A DNA stretch of 64,000 nucleotides from JBDHWG01 sp046328505 (GCA_046328505.1 JAXLWL010000004.1:496001-560000); one strand, 5' to 3'. Numbered from the stretch's first letter, positions 41,040 to 51,509 are shown. The notes: generated by a model from the sequence alone, not told the origin. Translations and numbers: made by a program.

Positions 41040-41252
41040 ATGGCTGACCACGTCTACAAGGTAATCGAGATTGTGGGATCCTCGAGCAAGGGGAGTGACG
41101 ATGCCGTCAGGAACGCCATCGAGCGAGCGAAGGAGACGGTGCGCAATATGCGCTGGTTCCAGGTCACAGAAACACGTGGGTACATTGACGAGGACGGGCT
41201 GGCGTATTGGCAGGTGACCCTGAAGATCGGGTTCACGCTCGAGGATATGTAG
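41040..41252 (+). CDS. Dodecin
   Basis: 70 residues, standard for dodecins, which form hollow dodecamers that bind and buffer flavins. Conserved blocks are HVYKVIEIVGSSSKGSDDAVRNAIERAKETVRNMRWFQV and GYIDEDGLAYWQVTLKIGFTLED, including the flavin-stacking Trp (M-R-W-F). AAGGAG lies 7 bases before the ATG. It has its own promoter and a strong terminator, so it is monocistronic. Confidence 0.93.
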   Translation: MADHVYKVIEIVGSSSKGSDDAVRNAIERAKETVRNMRWFQVTETRGYIDEDGLAYWQVTLKIGFTLEDM

Positions 41253-41287
41253 GCGGCGCCACGTTGCCTGGCTAAGACCGAGAAGAC

Positions 41288-41319
41288 AAGGGCCGCAAAC
41301 GTCACGGTTTGCGGCCCTT
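41288..41319. terminator. Hairpin between dodecin and the phosphoribulokinase-like gene
   Basis: Perfect 13-bp stem, AAGGGCCGCAAAC (41288-41300) and GTTTGCGGCCCTT (41307-41319), 6-base loop, between convergent genes. Confidence 0.75.
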
Positions 41320-41339
41320 CACTCATCCAGTCAGAAGCA

Positions 41340-42341
41340 TTACGCGGGATCGGGTACGCCGAGGGGAGTGGAGCGCAGGCGGCTGAGGGCAGCCACCGGT
41401 GGCGCAAAAGGGATCGAGTTCACGTCCGTATACTGGCGCAGCAGATGATAGGTGAGCAGGAGCTGTGTCAACGCCAGCGGGTGGCTGTGCTTGACCTCCG
41501 TCCGGTCCTGGTAGTCGCCGAACTCGTCCTCCGTCACCACCTGCACATCGGGCAGATGATCCCAGATGGCATCCTCCAGGCGCGCCGCCTGGTCCGCGGT
41601 CACGTTCCCCGCGATCTCCAGGAAGTCCACCGGGCGGCCGTTGTCGCGGCCCAACGCCAGCCGGATAGGACTGTTGTTCGATCTGGCCGGGTTGAACAGG
41701 TAATCGAGGCTGGGGTGCGGGATAGTGGGCCGCAGGACCAGACGGACGTCGAGGTTAGGGCCGGCGTCCTGCGGGCGCACGCCCGACGGCGGCGAGAAGC
41801 GCACGACGATATCGGCGTACTCGCGCTGCGGCTGAATGAACTCCACGGAGTCGGTCTTGCGCTTCTCGAGGCTTGCGAGGACCTCATCGATGTTGTAGCC
41901 GCGCTTCGTGGTGTCGCGCTTGATCTTCCACACCCGACGCAGGTCCTCCGGCGGGTCAAGAAATACCTTGATGTCGTAGAACTGGCGCATGACGGGCGTC
42001 GAGAACCCGAGTAGACCGTCGACAATCACGAACTCCTTGGGCTGCACATATTCCGGCCGGACGAGTGTGCCGTCCGCGTGGTCGTAGACTGGCTTGAGGA
42101 TCGGCTGGCCGTAGTGCATTCGCTCCAGGTGCAGCTCAAGAACGTCCAAGTAGTTGCAGTCGGGGTGAAGCGCCGATATGCCGCGCTCGGCGCGTTCCTT
42201 GCGGTCGTATTTGTGGTAGTCGTCGGTGCAAATGTGGGTGACCCGGTCGGCGCCCAGGATTCTCACCAAACCGGCCGCGATGGTGGATTTGCCGGCGGCG
42301 CTGTCGCCCACGATTCCCAAGATAATAGGTCTTTGTTTCAT
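41340..42341 (-). CDS. Phosphoribulokinase/uridine kinase family protein
   Basis: 333 residues. P-loop GIVGDSAAGKSTIA, then ICTDDYHKYDRKERAERGISALHPDCNYLD, KPVYDHADGTLVRP, FVIVDGLLGFS and KVFLDPPEDLRRVWKIKRDTTKRGYN. These follow cyanobacterial/plant-type (class II) phosphoribulokinase closely, including DDYH-x-x-DR and W-K-I-x-R-D. That enzyme phosphorylates ribulose 5-phosphate in the Calvin cycle. No RuBisCO or other Calvin gene is in the window, so the true substrate is uncertain. GAGGGG lies 9 bases before the ATG. Confidence 0.82.
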   Translation of the reverse strand: MKQRPIILGIVGDSAAGKSTIAAGLVRILGADRVTHICTDDYHKYDRKERAERGISALHPDCNYLDVLELHLERMHYGQPILKPVYDHADGTLVRPEYVQPKEFVIVDGLLGFSTPVMRQFYDIKVFLDPPEDLRRVWKIKRDTTKRGYNIDEVLASLEKRKTDSVEFIQPQREYADIVVRFSPPSGVRPQDAGPNLDVRLVLRPTIPHPSLDYLFNPARSNNSPIRLALGRDNGRPVDFLEIAGNVTADQAARLEDAIWDHLPDVQVVTEDEFGDYQDRTEVKHSHPLALTQLLLTYHLLRQYTDVNSIPFAPPVAALSRLRSTPLGVPDPA

Positions 42342-42370
42342 AATTGAGCGCCCCTCTGTCGATAGTCAAC

Positions 42371-42396
42371 ATGGTCTTACTCCATTGTAAGACCAT
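42371..42396. terminator. Hairpin downstream of the P-type ATPase gene
   Basis: Perfect 10-bp stem ATGGTCTTAC (42371-42380) and GTAAGACCAT (42387-42396), 6-base loop. It lies between the ATPase stop and the start of the phosphoribulokinase-like gene on the same strand; a weak T tail makes it a possible terminator. Confidence 0.45.
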
Positions 42397-42467
42397 CACT
42401 GTGTTGACGCCACGCCCAAAGGGGCAGAAGTTGAACGGAAATATGACCAGATTTTTCCGGCGCTCTC

Positions 42468-45317
<2,850 letters not shown>

Positions 45318-45378
45318 AATTCTCTCCCTGTTGCGCTAACCTTCGCACCTGTTCCGATCGCACTCAGTTCTTTCGATA

Positions 45379-45426
45379 CAAACAAAAAGGCAAGACAACT
45401 ACGCTCGGAAACGTAATGGTCTTGCC
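45379..45426 (-). terminator. Riboswitch-controlled intrinsic terminator
   Basis: Minus strand GGCAAGAC (45426-45419), inner TTACG/CGTAG pairing, GTCTTGCC (45396-45389), then TTTTTGTTTG. The 5' strand GGCAAGACC is also the 3' end of the upstream aptamer, so the two folds exclude each other. Confidence 0.8.
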
Positions 45427-45519
45427 CATCCTGCATTCAGCAGTCGTGCCAGCCGAGAGCTTCTGCTCTGTCTTGACGACCGGCACCCTCGCATTCGCGA
45501 GAGGCTACTCCCCAACCTA
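45416..45519 (-). promoter_or_regulatory. yybP-ykoY (Mn2+-sensing) riboswitch aptamer
   Basis: On the minus strand it starts GGTTGGGGAGTAGC, the class hallmark G-G-G-G-A-G-U-A-G, and ends GGGCAAGACC, the matching 3' strand. Between them GGTCGTCAAGACAG, GGCTGGCACGAC and CTGAATGCAGG form the other arms. The closing helix pairs GGTT with GACC. Ligand binding would hold GGCAAGACC in the aptamer and prevent the terminator, so this is an ON switch for the P-type ATPase. Confidence 0.82.
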
Positions 45520-45585
45520 GTATGCGATTACCCGCCTAACTGGAGGCATCTCGCGCCCAGATTCTTACCTCCGCTCTCGGAGACG

Positions 45586-47724
45586 TCACCACACTCTGAA
45601 CGTCACGCGATTCGTCGGGTAGATGCCGCCCCCGCTTGGCAATTGTGCCGTCTGCTCGGCAAAGTAGCTGCCGGCCGCCGTGAACGGGCGCTGCTGCTGG
45701 TAGGAGTACTCCTGCCCCGGATGCAGCGTCAGGTTCGTGACGTGCGGGAAGTCGTAGTTGGTGCCCGTCCAATCGGTTCCCAGGCGGGCCGACGCGGCGA
45801 GATCGCTTACGACCATGTCCACTTGACCGTTGTTCCTCACCTTGAACCGCGCGATGACCGTGGTGCCGCGCATCGCGCTGGTCGTCGACAGCGTCAGCGG
45901 TTGGGTGACAATCAAGTCGTCCGGCCAGCTCGCTGTCATTGTACACGTCTGGGCGCTCGGGGCGGAGTCGCCGGCGCTGTTGTACGCCACAACCTGGTAG
46001 CAGTGGTAGGTGGCCGCCGTCATCCCACCGGCGGTGTACGTCGTCACGCCCGCGCCGACAGTTCCGAGCAGCGTCGTTCCCTCGTAAACCTTGAACCCGG
46101 TCTCGTTGGTCGAGGCGTCGGTCCATGTAATTCGAATGCGGCTCGTGCTGATCGCGGTGGCGCCTACGCTGGTCGGCGAAGCTGGAACGGAACCTGACGA
46201 CGAGGAAGTGGTCGCGCATGCGGTGTTGCTGTAGGCCGACGTGCCGTAGCTGTTGTAGGACGCCACCTGGTAGCAGTGGTTCGAGTTCGCGGCCAGGCCA
46301 CTTACGGTGTATGTCGTCACGCCGAGGCCGACAGTGGCCACCTGGCGCGTGCCCTCAAAGATCTTGAAGCCGGTCTCGTTGGTCGATGTATCGGTCCACG
46401 TGAGCTTGATCTGACTCGCGCTCATGGCAGATGCCTGCAAATTGCTCGGCGCGGAGGGTAGCTTCGAGGCGGAGCCGGACTGCGTCGTCGCGCAGGCCTG
46501 ATTGCTCGGCGCGGAGGTACCGTTGCCATTGTAGGCGTAGACCACGTAGCAGTGGTTCGTGTTCGCCGCCAGGCCACTCACCGTGTATGTGGTCGTGCCG
46601 GCGCTCAAGGTCGCCACGAGCGTGCTACCTTCAAAGACCTTGAAGCCAGTTTCGTTAGTGGATGTGTCGGTCCACGTGAGCTTGATTTGCGTCGTGCTCA
46701 GGGCGGCTGCTTGCAGATTAGCCGGCGCCGACGGTCCCGGGGGTGCTGTTTGGGTGGAACCGCACGCCATCCCGTTGGCCACCGTCTCACCGTAGCTGTT
46801 GTACGAGGCAACCTGGTAGCAGTGGCTGGAGCCGGCCGCCAGCCCGCCGACTGTGTAGGCTGTGACATCTGCGCCGACGGTCGCGACCAGGCTATTGCTT
46901 TCGTAGATCCTGAAACCCTGTTCGTCATTCGAATTGTCGATCCAGGCGACCTGAATCTCGCTCTGGCTGATGCCCGTCGCCGTCATGCCGGTAGGCGCGG
47001 CGGGTGGAACACCGACGGGTGGCGTCAGTGATGTCTGCGCGCAGTCTGAGCCAGACGGCCCCGACTCCCCTTGCGCGTTGTACGCCGTCACGTGATAACA
47101 GTGGTACGTCCCAGGCGTGACGCCAGTCACCGTAAACGTCGTGACATTTGCGCCCACTGTTGCCAACGAAGTGCTGCTCCCGTCTTCATAGACCTTGAAG
47201 CCATTCTCGTTGCTTGAGTTGTCGACCCACGTCAGACGGATCTGTGTGGTCGCGGTCGGCGTCGCCAGAAGGTTGCTCGGCGCAGATGGCCCCGGCCCGA
47301 CGTCTGTGTTCGGCGTCGACGTGCAGCTCGTGGTTGGGGACGGCGAGCTGCCGTAGGTGTTATACGCCTCGACCCAGTAGCAGTGGAAGGAGCCTGGGGT
47401 CAGCCCCGTCACAAGGAAGGTCGTTACGCCGGCCCCGACGGTTCCGGCCAATATCGGCGTCGGCGGCGCTCCATCGAAGATCCGGAACCCATCTTCATTG
47501 GTGGAGTTGTCGCTCCAGGTGACGCGGATTTGCGTCGTGTTCAACGGCAGCGCAGCGACGTTGCTCGGCGCCGTCGGCGTGCCACCCGCCGCCATCCCCG
47601 CCGGCTGCTGCGCTGTACCTTGAGCCAAAGCCCCCTGCGCGCCGACGGCGCCAAATGCTAGCACTGCTAACACGAATAGACTGGACACGAGTCGAAGCGC
47701 GACGCGGCTTTTGAGAGCCCTCAT
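45586..47724 (-). CDS. Secreted protein with six fibronectin type III repeats
   Basis: 712 residues. A signal peptide (LVSSLFVLAVLAFGAVGAQGALAQ) precedes six FN3 repeats, each starting with a P-S/A-A-P-S/T-N-L strand, then I-R/K-L-T-W-x-D-x-S-x-N-E-x-G-F-K and V-S-G-L-x-x-x-x-x-H-C-Y-x-V-x-A-Y-N. Each repeat has a Cys in H-C-Y and another just before its end, an unusual conserved pair that could form a disulfide. The last 100 residues (LSTTSAMRGTTVIARFKVRNNGQ, FPHVTNLTLHPGQEYSYQQQRPF) look like a CARDB-type domain. It is probably a surface adhesin or scaffold. GGGGGG lies 8 bases before ATG at 47724. Confidence 0.85.
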   Translation of the reverse strand: MRALKSRVALRLVSSLFVLAVLAFGAVGAQGALAQGTAQQPAGMAAGGTPTAPSNVAALPLNTTQIRVTWSDNSTNEDGFRIFDGAPPTPILAGTVGAGVTTFLVTGLTPGSFHCYWVEAYNTYGSSPSPTTSCTSTPNTDVGPGPSAPSNLLATPTATTQIRLTWVDNSSNENGFKVYEDGSSTSLATVGANVTTFTVTGVTPGTYHCYHVTAYNAQGESGPSGSDCAQTSLTPPVGVPPAAPTGMTATGISQSEIQVAWIDNSNDEQGFRIYESNSLVATVGADVTAYTVGGLAAGSSHCYQVASYNSYGETVANGMACGSTQTAPPGPSAPANLQAAALSTTQIKLTWTDTSTNETGFKVFEGSTLVATLSAGTTTYTVSGLAANTNHCYVVYAYNGNGTSAPSNQACATTQSGSASKLPSAPSNLQASAMSASQIKLTWTDTSTNETGFKIFEGTRQVATVGLGVTTYTVSGLAANSNHCYQVASYNSYGTSAYSNTACATTSSSSGSVPASPTSVGATAISTSRIRITWTDASTNETGFKVYEGTTLLGTVGAGVTTYTAGGMTAATYHCYQVVAYNSAGDSAPSAQTCTMTASWPDDLIVTQPLTLSTTSAMRGTTVIARFKVRNNGQVDMVVSDLAASARLGTDWTGTNYDFPHVTNLTLHPGQEYSYQQQRPFTAAGSYFAEQTAQLPSGGGIYPTNRVTFRVW

Positions 47725-47808
47725 ATTCGTACCCCCCTGTAACGGACATGTCCTCTCTACGTGCATGTACAGAGGCGCGAGGCTGTAGAGATAGCAATCG
47801 TTGACATG

Positions 47809-47837
47809 ATGTTACCAAGAAAGAGCGAGCATGTCAA
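47809..47837 (-). promoter_or_regulatory. Promoter of the FN3 protein gene
   Basis: Minus strand perfect TTGACA (47837-47832), 17 bases, TAACAT (47814-47809). The -35 box lies within one arm of a perfect inverted repeat, TTGACATG (47801-47808) and CATGTCAA (47830-47837), which could be an operator. Confidence 0.6.
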
Positions 47838-47850
47838 TAGGAAGAAAAGT

Positions 47851-47898
47851 GCCAGGGGACGACTATTCACAAGTCGCCCCCTGGCGCCCAAGGTTTTT
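47851..47898 (+). terminator. Terminator-like hairpin in a divergent intergenic region
   Basis: GCCAGGGG-A-CGACT (47851-47864) pairs with AGTCG-C-CCCCTGGC (47872-47885) with one mismatch; GCCCAAGG and then TTTTTT (47893-47898) follow on the plus strand. There is no plus-strand gene just upstream for it to end, so it may belong to an unseen small RNA or insulate the ankyrin gene. Confidence 0.45.
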
Positions 47899-48030
47899 TC
47901 ACGCTACGCCGTGCGGGCCTGTCGATTCACCACGGCGGACGATAGTGCTTGCGCGACTTGCTCCGGCGGCCCGCCACCACTATGCTCTTCGGATAGATGC
48001 GTTACCTGACCGCCGGCTGGGAGGTTGCGG

Positions 48031-48609
48031 ATGGAGTACGACGAACATCAGAGCGAGCGGCGACGGACTCTCTGGCGGACCATTGCTACGCTCGGTTGCG
48101 GCGTCCTAGTGGCCATCGGCTGCATCGTCGTGACCGTGCTGGCGTACGCGCCCCAGATCGTTGAGGTTCCACTGGCGCGCTTGTCGCCCGGCAACACGCC
48201 GCTGTACACCGCCATCCAGCGCAAGGACTACCAACGCGTCACGGCGCTGCTTGACGCCGGCGCCGACCCGAACTCCACCAGCCGAGGGTTGGCCTTCCTC
48301 CTTCAGTTCCACGGGCAGCTCTCGTATCCAGACACCGCGCTGCTAACTGCCATTAACCAGCGAGCACCAGACATCGCGCGGACACTGCTGGACCACGGCG
48401 CCGACCCGGATGGCCGCGACGGCCAGGGGCGAACGCCGCTCATGGTCGCGGTACTGACCGGCCAGACGGACATCGTGCGCGCACTCCTGGACCATCGCGC
48501 CGACCTCACGGCGCAAGACCCATCGGGCCACACGGCCTTGTTCTACGCGAAGATGCAGAACAACGCCGATATTCCAGCGATGCTGACACAGGCGGGCGCG
48601 AGCCAGTGA
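48031..48609 (+). CDS. Membrane-anchored ankyrin-repeat protein
   Basis: 192 residues. An N-terminal hydrophobic helix (IATLGCGVLVAIGCIVVTVLAY) anchors it. Ankyrin repeats follow: NTPLYTAIQRKDYQRVTALLDAGADPN, DTALLTAINQRAPDIARTLLDHGADPDGRD, GRTPLMVAVLTGQTDIVRALLDHRADLTAQD and GHTALFYAKMQNNADIPAMLTQAGA. They should form a protein-binding solenoid outside the cytoplasm or at the membrane. GGGAGG lies 6 bases before ATG at 48031. No partner is evident; the FN3 gene is divergent. Confidence 0.88.
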   Translation: MEYDEHQSERRRTLWRTIATLGCGVLVAIGCIVVTVLAYAPQIVEVPLARLSPGNTPLYTAIQRKDYQRVTALLDAGADPNSTSRGLAFLLQFHGQLSYPDTALLTAINQRAPDIARTLLDHGADPDGRDGQGRTPLMVAVLTGQTDIVRALLDHRADLTAQDPSGHTALFYAKMQNNADIPAMLTQAGASQ

Positions 48610-48633
48610 CGCGGAAATTGCGAGCCGACGCTA

Positions 48634-48662
48634 TTGCGGTGGACGCCGAGTCGTGGTATAGT
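48634..48662 (+). promoter_or_regulatory. Promoter of the Fe-S protein gene
   Basis: TTGCGG (48634-48639), 17 bases, TATAGT (48657-48662; 5 of 6), 74 bases before the GTG start. Confidence 0.6.
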
Positions 48663-48736
48663 ACGAACAGCGACCGCTGAATTTGGCTCGCAAATCTCAA
48701 ATTCAATCTCAATCTCAATCCCAAAGGGAGGTCACC

Positions 48737-50038
48737 GTGAGACCTGCCGTGACATCGCGCCCCTATCAGCTGCTTCAGCAACGCCTCGACCGCAATGTGA
48801 CGGGCGCGCCGGATTCACCAACGTTTCTGCGTATTTTGGAACTCCTCTTCACGCCAGACGAGGCTGACCTGGCCCGCCGGATCCCAACGACCTTCATTCC
48901 CCTGCGGCGTCTCTCGCGGCGCACGCGCATCCCCGAAGACCGCCTGGGCGAGATGGTGACGAGCATGGCCGAGCGCGGCCTTGTCTTCGACCTGGAGAAC
49001 GATGGGCGGCGCTACGTGGCCCTGGCGCCCGTGGTCATCGGCTTCTTTGAGTTTACCTTCATGCGCACGCGGGAGAACTACCCGGTCAAGGAACTGGCCG
49101 CGCTGTTCGACCAGTACTTCTTCGAGCGCGGTGACTTTGCTCACGTCGTCTTCGAGGGGCAGACGCAAATCGGGCGGGCGCTCGTCCGCGAGGAGGGGCT
49201 GCCGGCCGAGGATCACACCGAGGTGCTGGATTGGGAGCGGGCGACGCACATCGTCGAGAGCGCCCGAAGTCACGCTGTCTCGCTGTGCGCCTGCCGCAAC
49301 CACGCGCGCCAGGCGGGGCATCCGTGCACGCATCCGATGCGCACGTGCCTGAGCCTCAACTTTGGGGCGGACATGCTGGCCCGGCAGGGCATCGCCGAGC
49401 GCATTAGCCGCGGCGAGGCGATGCAGATTCTCGAACGGTCGAAGGACGCGGGGCTGGCGCAGACCGGCGACAACGTCCAGCGCAACGTTAGTTACATCTG
49501 CAACTGCTGCGCCTGCTCATGCGGCATGATGAACGCTATTCGCCGCTTCGACATTCGTACGGCCATCGTCACTTCCAACTACATCTCCAACATCGACCCA
49601 GAGCGCTGCAACGGCTGCACCCGCTGCCTGAAGGTCTGTCCGGTCAACGCTATTTCCGTTGTCAAGGGCGAGCGCGACGGCCACCGTCACAACTGGGCGG
49701 TGCGCGACGAGAACCTGTGCCTGGGTTGCGGTGTGTGCTACAGCGCGTGCAAGCGCGGCGCGCTCACGATGAAGAGACGCGCGCGCCGCGTGTATACGCC
49801 GGAGACGACATTCGACCGCATCGTCGCGATGGCCATCGAGCGCGGCAAGCTTGGCGACTTGCTGCTGGACAACCTGGAGGGGTGGGGGCCGCACGCGCTC
49901 GCCCGCGTCCTGCAGGTCATCGAGAAGACGCCGTTCACCGCCGCCGTCAACGCCGTGACGCCACTGAAATCGACGTTTCTCAAGGGCGTTGTCTACAGTG
50001 CGCGGCAAAAGACGGGCGCGGCTGCGTCGCTCGTCTAG
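48737..50038 (+). CDS. 4Fe-4S dicluster protein with extra cysteine motifs
   Basis: 433 residues. An N-terminal helical, winged-helix-like part (about 1-90: RRLSRRTRIPEDRLGEMVTSMAERGLVFDLENDG) is followed by a middle domain with cysteines in SLCACRNHARQAGHPCTHPMRTCLSL and CNCCACSCGMMNA. Two classic 4Fe-4S motifs come next, C-N-G-C-T-R-C-L-K-V-C-P and C-L-G-C-G-V-C-Y-S-A-C-K. The extra cysteines may hold another cluster. Proteins of this form occur in anaerobic and facultative bacteria as electron carriers of unknown partner. The start is GTG at 48737, with GGGAGGT 4 bases before it; the in-frame codons upstream are a low-complexity TCAATC repeat. Confidence 0.85.
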   Translation: MRPAVTSRPYQLLQQRLDRNVTGAPDSPTFLRILELLFTPDEADLARRIPTTFIPLRRLSRRTRIPEDRLGEMVTSMAERGLVFDLENDGRRYVALAPVVIGFFEFTFMRTRENYPVKELAALFDQYFFERGDFAHVVFEGQTQIGRALVREEGLPAEDHTEVLDWERATHIVESARSHAVSLCACRNHARQAGHPCTHPMRTCLSLNFGADMLARQGIAERISRGEAMQILERSKDAGLAQTGDNVQRNVSYICNCCACSCGMMNAIRRFDIRTAIVTSNYISNIDPERCNGCTRCLKVCPVNAISVVKGERDGHRHNWAVRDENLCLGCGVCYSACKRGALTMKRRARRVYTPETTFDRIVAMAIERGKLGDLLLDNLEGWGPHALARVLQVIEKTPFTAAVNAVTPLKSTFLKGVVYSARQKTGAAASLV

Positions 50039-50094
50039 ATTGACACTAACTGGGGGGCAAGCTCTGGCGCGAGAAGAGACGGATCGCCGGGCGG

Positions 50095-50592
50095 CTAAAG
50101 ATTCGCCGGTATCAGCCGCTCGACGATGACGACGTCGCGCCAGATGCCGTCGAGCCGGCCGTGTTTCTCGTAGCGCCCGACCTCCCGGAAGCCAACTGAT
50201 TCCAGAAGGCTCAGACTCGCCGTGTTCTCAGGGAACACCCGCGAGACGAGCTTCCAGAAGCCCGCCGCCTCGGCTGCCTCGATGAGCGCCAGCATCGCAA
50301 CCCGCCCCGCGCCTTTCCCTCTCGCCTCCCGCGCGACATAAACCGAGAACTCGGCGACGCCGGCGTAGCACTCGCGCGGGCGGTAGGTCGAGGTGGAGGC
50401 CCAGGCAACGGTACGGCCATCCGCCTCGACGACGACAACGGGGTGAACGCCGTCGAACCAGGCGCGGATGTCCTCCGGCGTGCGAAGGCGCGTCTCGAAT
50501 GTCGCGACGCGGTCGGCGATACCCTCATTATAGATTCGGGCGATGTCGGGGGCGTCGTTGGGGATGGCAGGGCGAGTGGTGAGAAGGATCAT
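50095..50592 (-). CDS. GNAT acetyltransferase, phosphinothricin/arsinothricin-type
   Basis: 165 residues. It begins TTRPAIPNDAPDIARIYNEGIADRVATFETRLRTPEDIRAWFDG, typical of the PAT branch, and has VAEFSVYVAREARGKGAGRVAMLALIEAAEAAGFWKLVSRVFPENTASLSLLESVGFREVGRYEKHGRLDGIWRDVVIVERL. The acetyl-CoA loop R-G-K-G-A-G is intact. Relatives acetylate phosphinothricin, methionine sulfone or arsinothricin. It ends the minus-strand group after the broken vapBC module. Confidence 0.87.
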   Translation of the reverse strand: MILLTTRPAIPNDAPDIARIYNEGIADRVATFETRLRTPEDIRAWFDGVHPVVVVEADGRTVAWASTSTYRPRECYAGVAEFSVYVAREARGKGAGRVAMLALIEAAEAAGFWKLVSRVFPENTASLSLLESVGFREVGRYEKHGRLDGIWRDVVIVERLIPANL

Positions 50593-50618
50593 GGCGGCGA
50601 GAATCGGCGGTTGAAACG

Positions 50619-50798
50619 CTAGATGGCGAGAGTTGTGCGTACCTCGATGCCGGCGACGTGCTGAAAGTCGCGGGGATTGTGGGTTATGAGGGGCAAGGAG
50701 TAACGCCTGGCCGTGGCGGCGATCCAGGCGTCCTGCGATGAGATTTGGCGACCGCTCGTTCGCTGTTCAGCACGGATAGCGCCCCAACGTGGCCGTTT
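50619..50798 (-). pseudogene. C-terminal remnant of a VapC-type PIN-domain toxin
   Basis: The minus-strand frame ending with TAG at 50621-50619 reads WGAIRAEQRTSGRQISSQDAWIAATARRYSLPLITHNPRDFQHVAGIEV, the classic second half of a PIN ribonuclease (Asp of SSQDAWIAA and N-P-R-D-F). A stop just upstream (50801-50799) and the absence of the first half with its catalytic Asp show that the N-terminal part is gone. It is out of frame with the antitoxin gene that runs into it. No function is expected. Confidence 0.75.
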
Positions 50799-51079
50799 CT
50801 ATCTGTAAGGCGCGTCCGAGCGATGAACTCATTGATCTCGTCGGCAGACTCTTGACTGGGCCAGAAATCGGCGACGAGACTATGGATATCTGTGACAACC
50901 GGAGCCAATTGCGCGCGACCAATATCGGCAAGAGAGTGAGATGTCCAGAACTCAGTTGAGGCCGCCTCGACGGCATACACCTCGTGCAAGTTACGGGAAA
51001 TCTCCTGGATCAGTTCGAGCTTCTCCAATGGAGTGAGATCCCGGCTGGCTTCAACAATGCTCTGAACGCGCGAATTCAT
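50684..51079 (-). CDS. VapB-type antitoxin with aberrant C-terminus
   Basis: 131 residues, of which the first 90 look genuine: SRVQSIVEASRDLTPLEKLELIQEISRNLHE, then SLADIGRAQLAPVVTDIHSLVADFWPSQESADEINEFIARTRL. The D-x-x-x-L-x-A-D-F-W-P-x-x-E-S pattern is that of antitoxins paired with PIN toxins. After LTDR the frame enters the deleted vapC region out of phase and adds about 35 meaningless residues. GGGAG lies 7 bases before ATG at 51079. The DNA-binding or toxin-binding part may persist, but the toxin is dead. Confidence 0.6.
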   Translation of the reverse strand: MNSRVQSIVEASRDLTPLEKLELIQEISRNLHEVYAVEAASTEFWTSHSLADIGRAQLAPVVTDIHSLVADFWPSQESADEINEFIARTRLTDRNGHVGALSVLNSERAVAKSHRRTPGSPPRPGVTPCPS

Positions 51080-51141
51080 GAGCACACTCCCGACAACGTT
51101 TCAGGGCCCCTAACGGAATATTACGCTCAATTGCAGTGGAG

Positions 51142-51507
51142 TCAACCGGTGTTGGCGACGTTTGAGACTGCTACGAGAGTGATCTCGACTGGCAAGCCAT
51201 CGCCCCAACCGTACTTCTCGCGGCCGAGGCGTTGTGTCGTCTGCCACGCCTCTGTGTCACGTTCCTCGTCCAGCACGCGCGCCAACGCCTCGAACGTCCG
51301 GCCCGCGATGCGGACGCGCACGTGGGGCTGGCGCTGGATGTTCTTCACCCACTGCGCTGCGTGAAAGTGCTCGGCGAGGACGTAGAATCTGCCGGCGTTG
51401 AAGACATACCAGATTTCGATCTCGCGTGGCAGACCGGTCACCCTGCCGGTCGTCGTGAGGTAGAGGTACTGCTCGCCTGTCAGGCCGGTGAGGTCTACCG
51501 GCGGCAT
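51142..51507 (-). CDS. Deazaflavin (F420)-dependent nitroreductase family protein (DDN-like)
   Basis: 121 residues with the DDN-type split barrel: YLYLTTTGRVTGLPREIEIWYVFNAGRFYVLAEHFHAAQWVKNIQRQPHVRVRIAGRTFEALARVLDEE. The T-T-G-R-x-T-G-x-x-R and W-x-x-N-I/L-x-x-x-P-x-V blocks mark the family, which uses F420 to reduce quinones or nitro compounds. GGGAG lies 5-6 bases before ATG at 51507, so a longer in-frame start is rejected. It begins 2 bases after the stop of the secreted protein gene and is cotranscribed with it. Confidence 0.82.
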   Translation of the reverse strand: MPPVDLTGLTGEQYLYLTTTGRVTGLPREIEIWYVFNAGRFYVLAEHFHAAQWVKNIQRQPHVRVRIAGRTFEALARVLDEERDTEAWQTTQRLGREKYGWGDGLPVEITLVAVSNVANTG

Positions 51508-51509
51508 GC

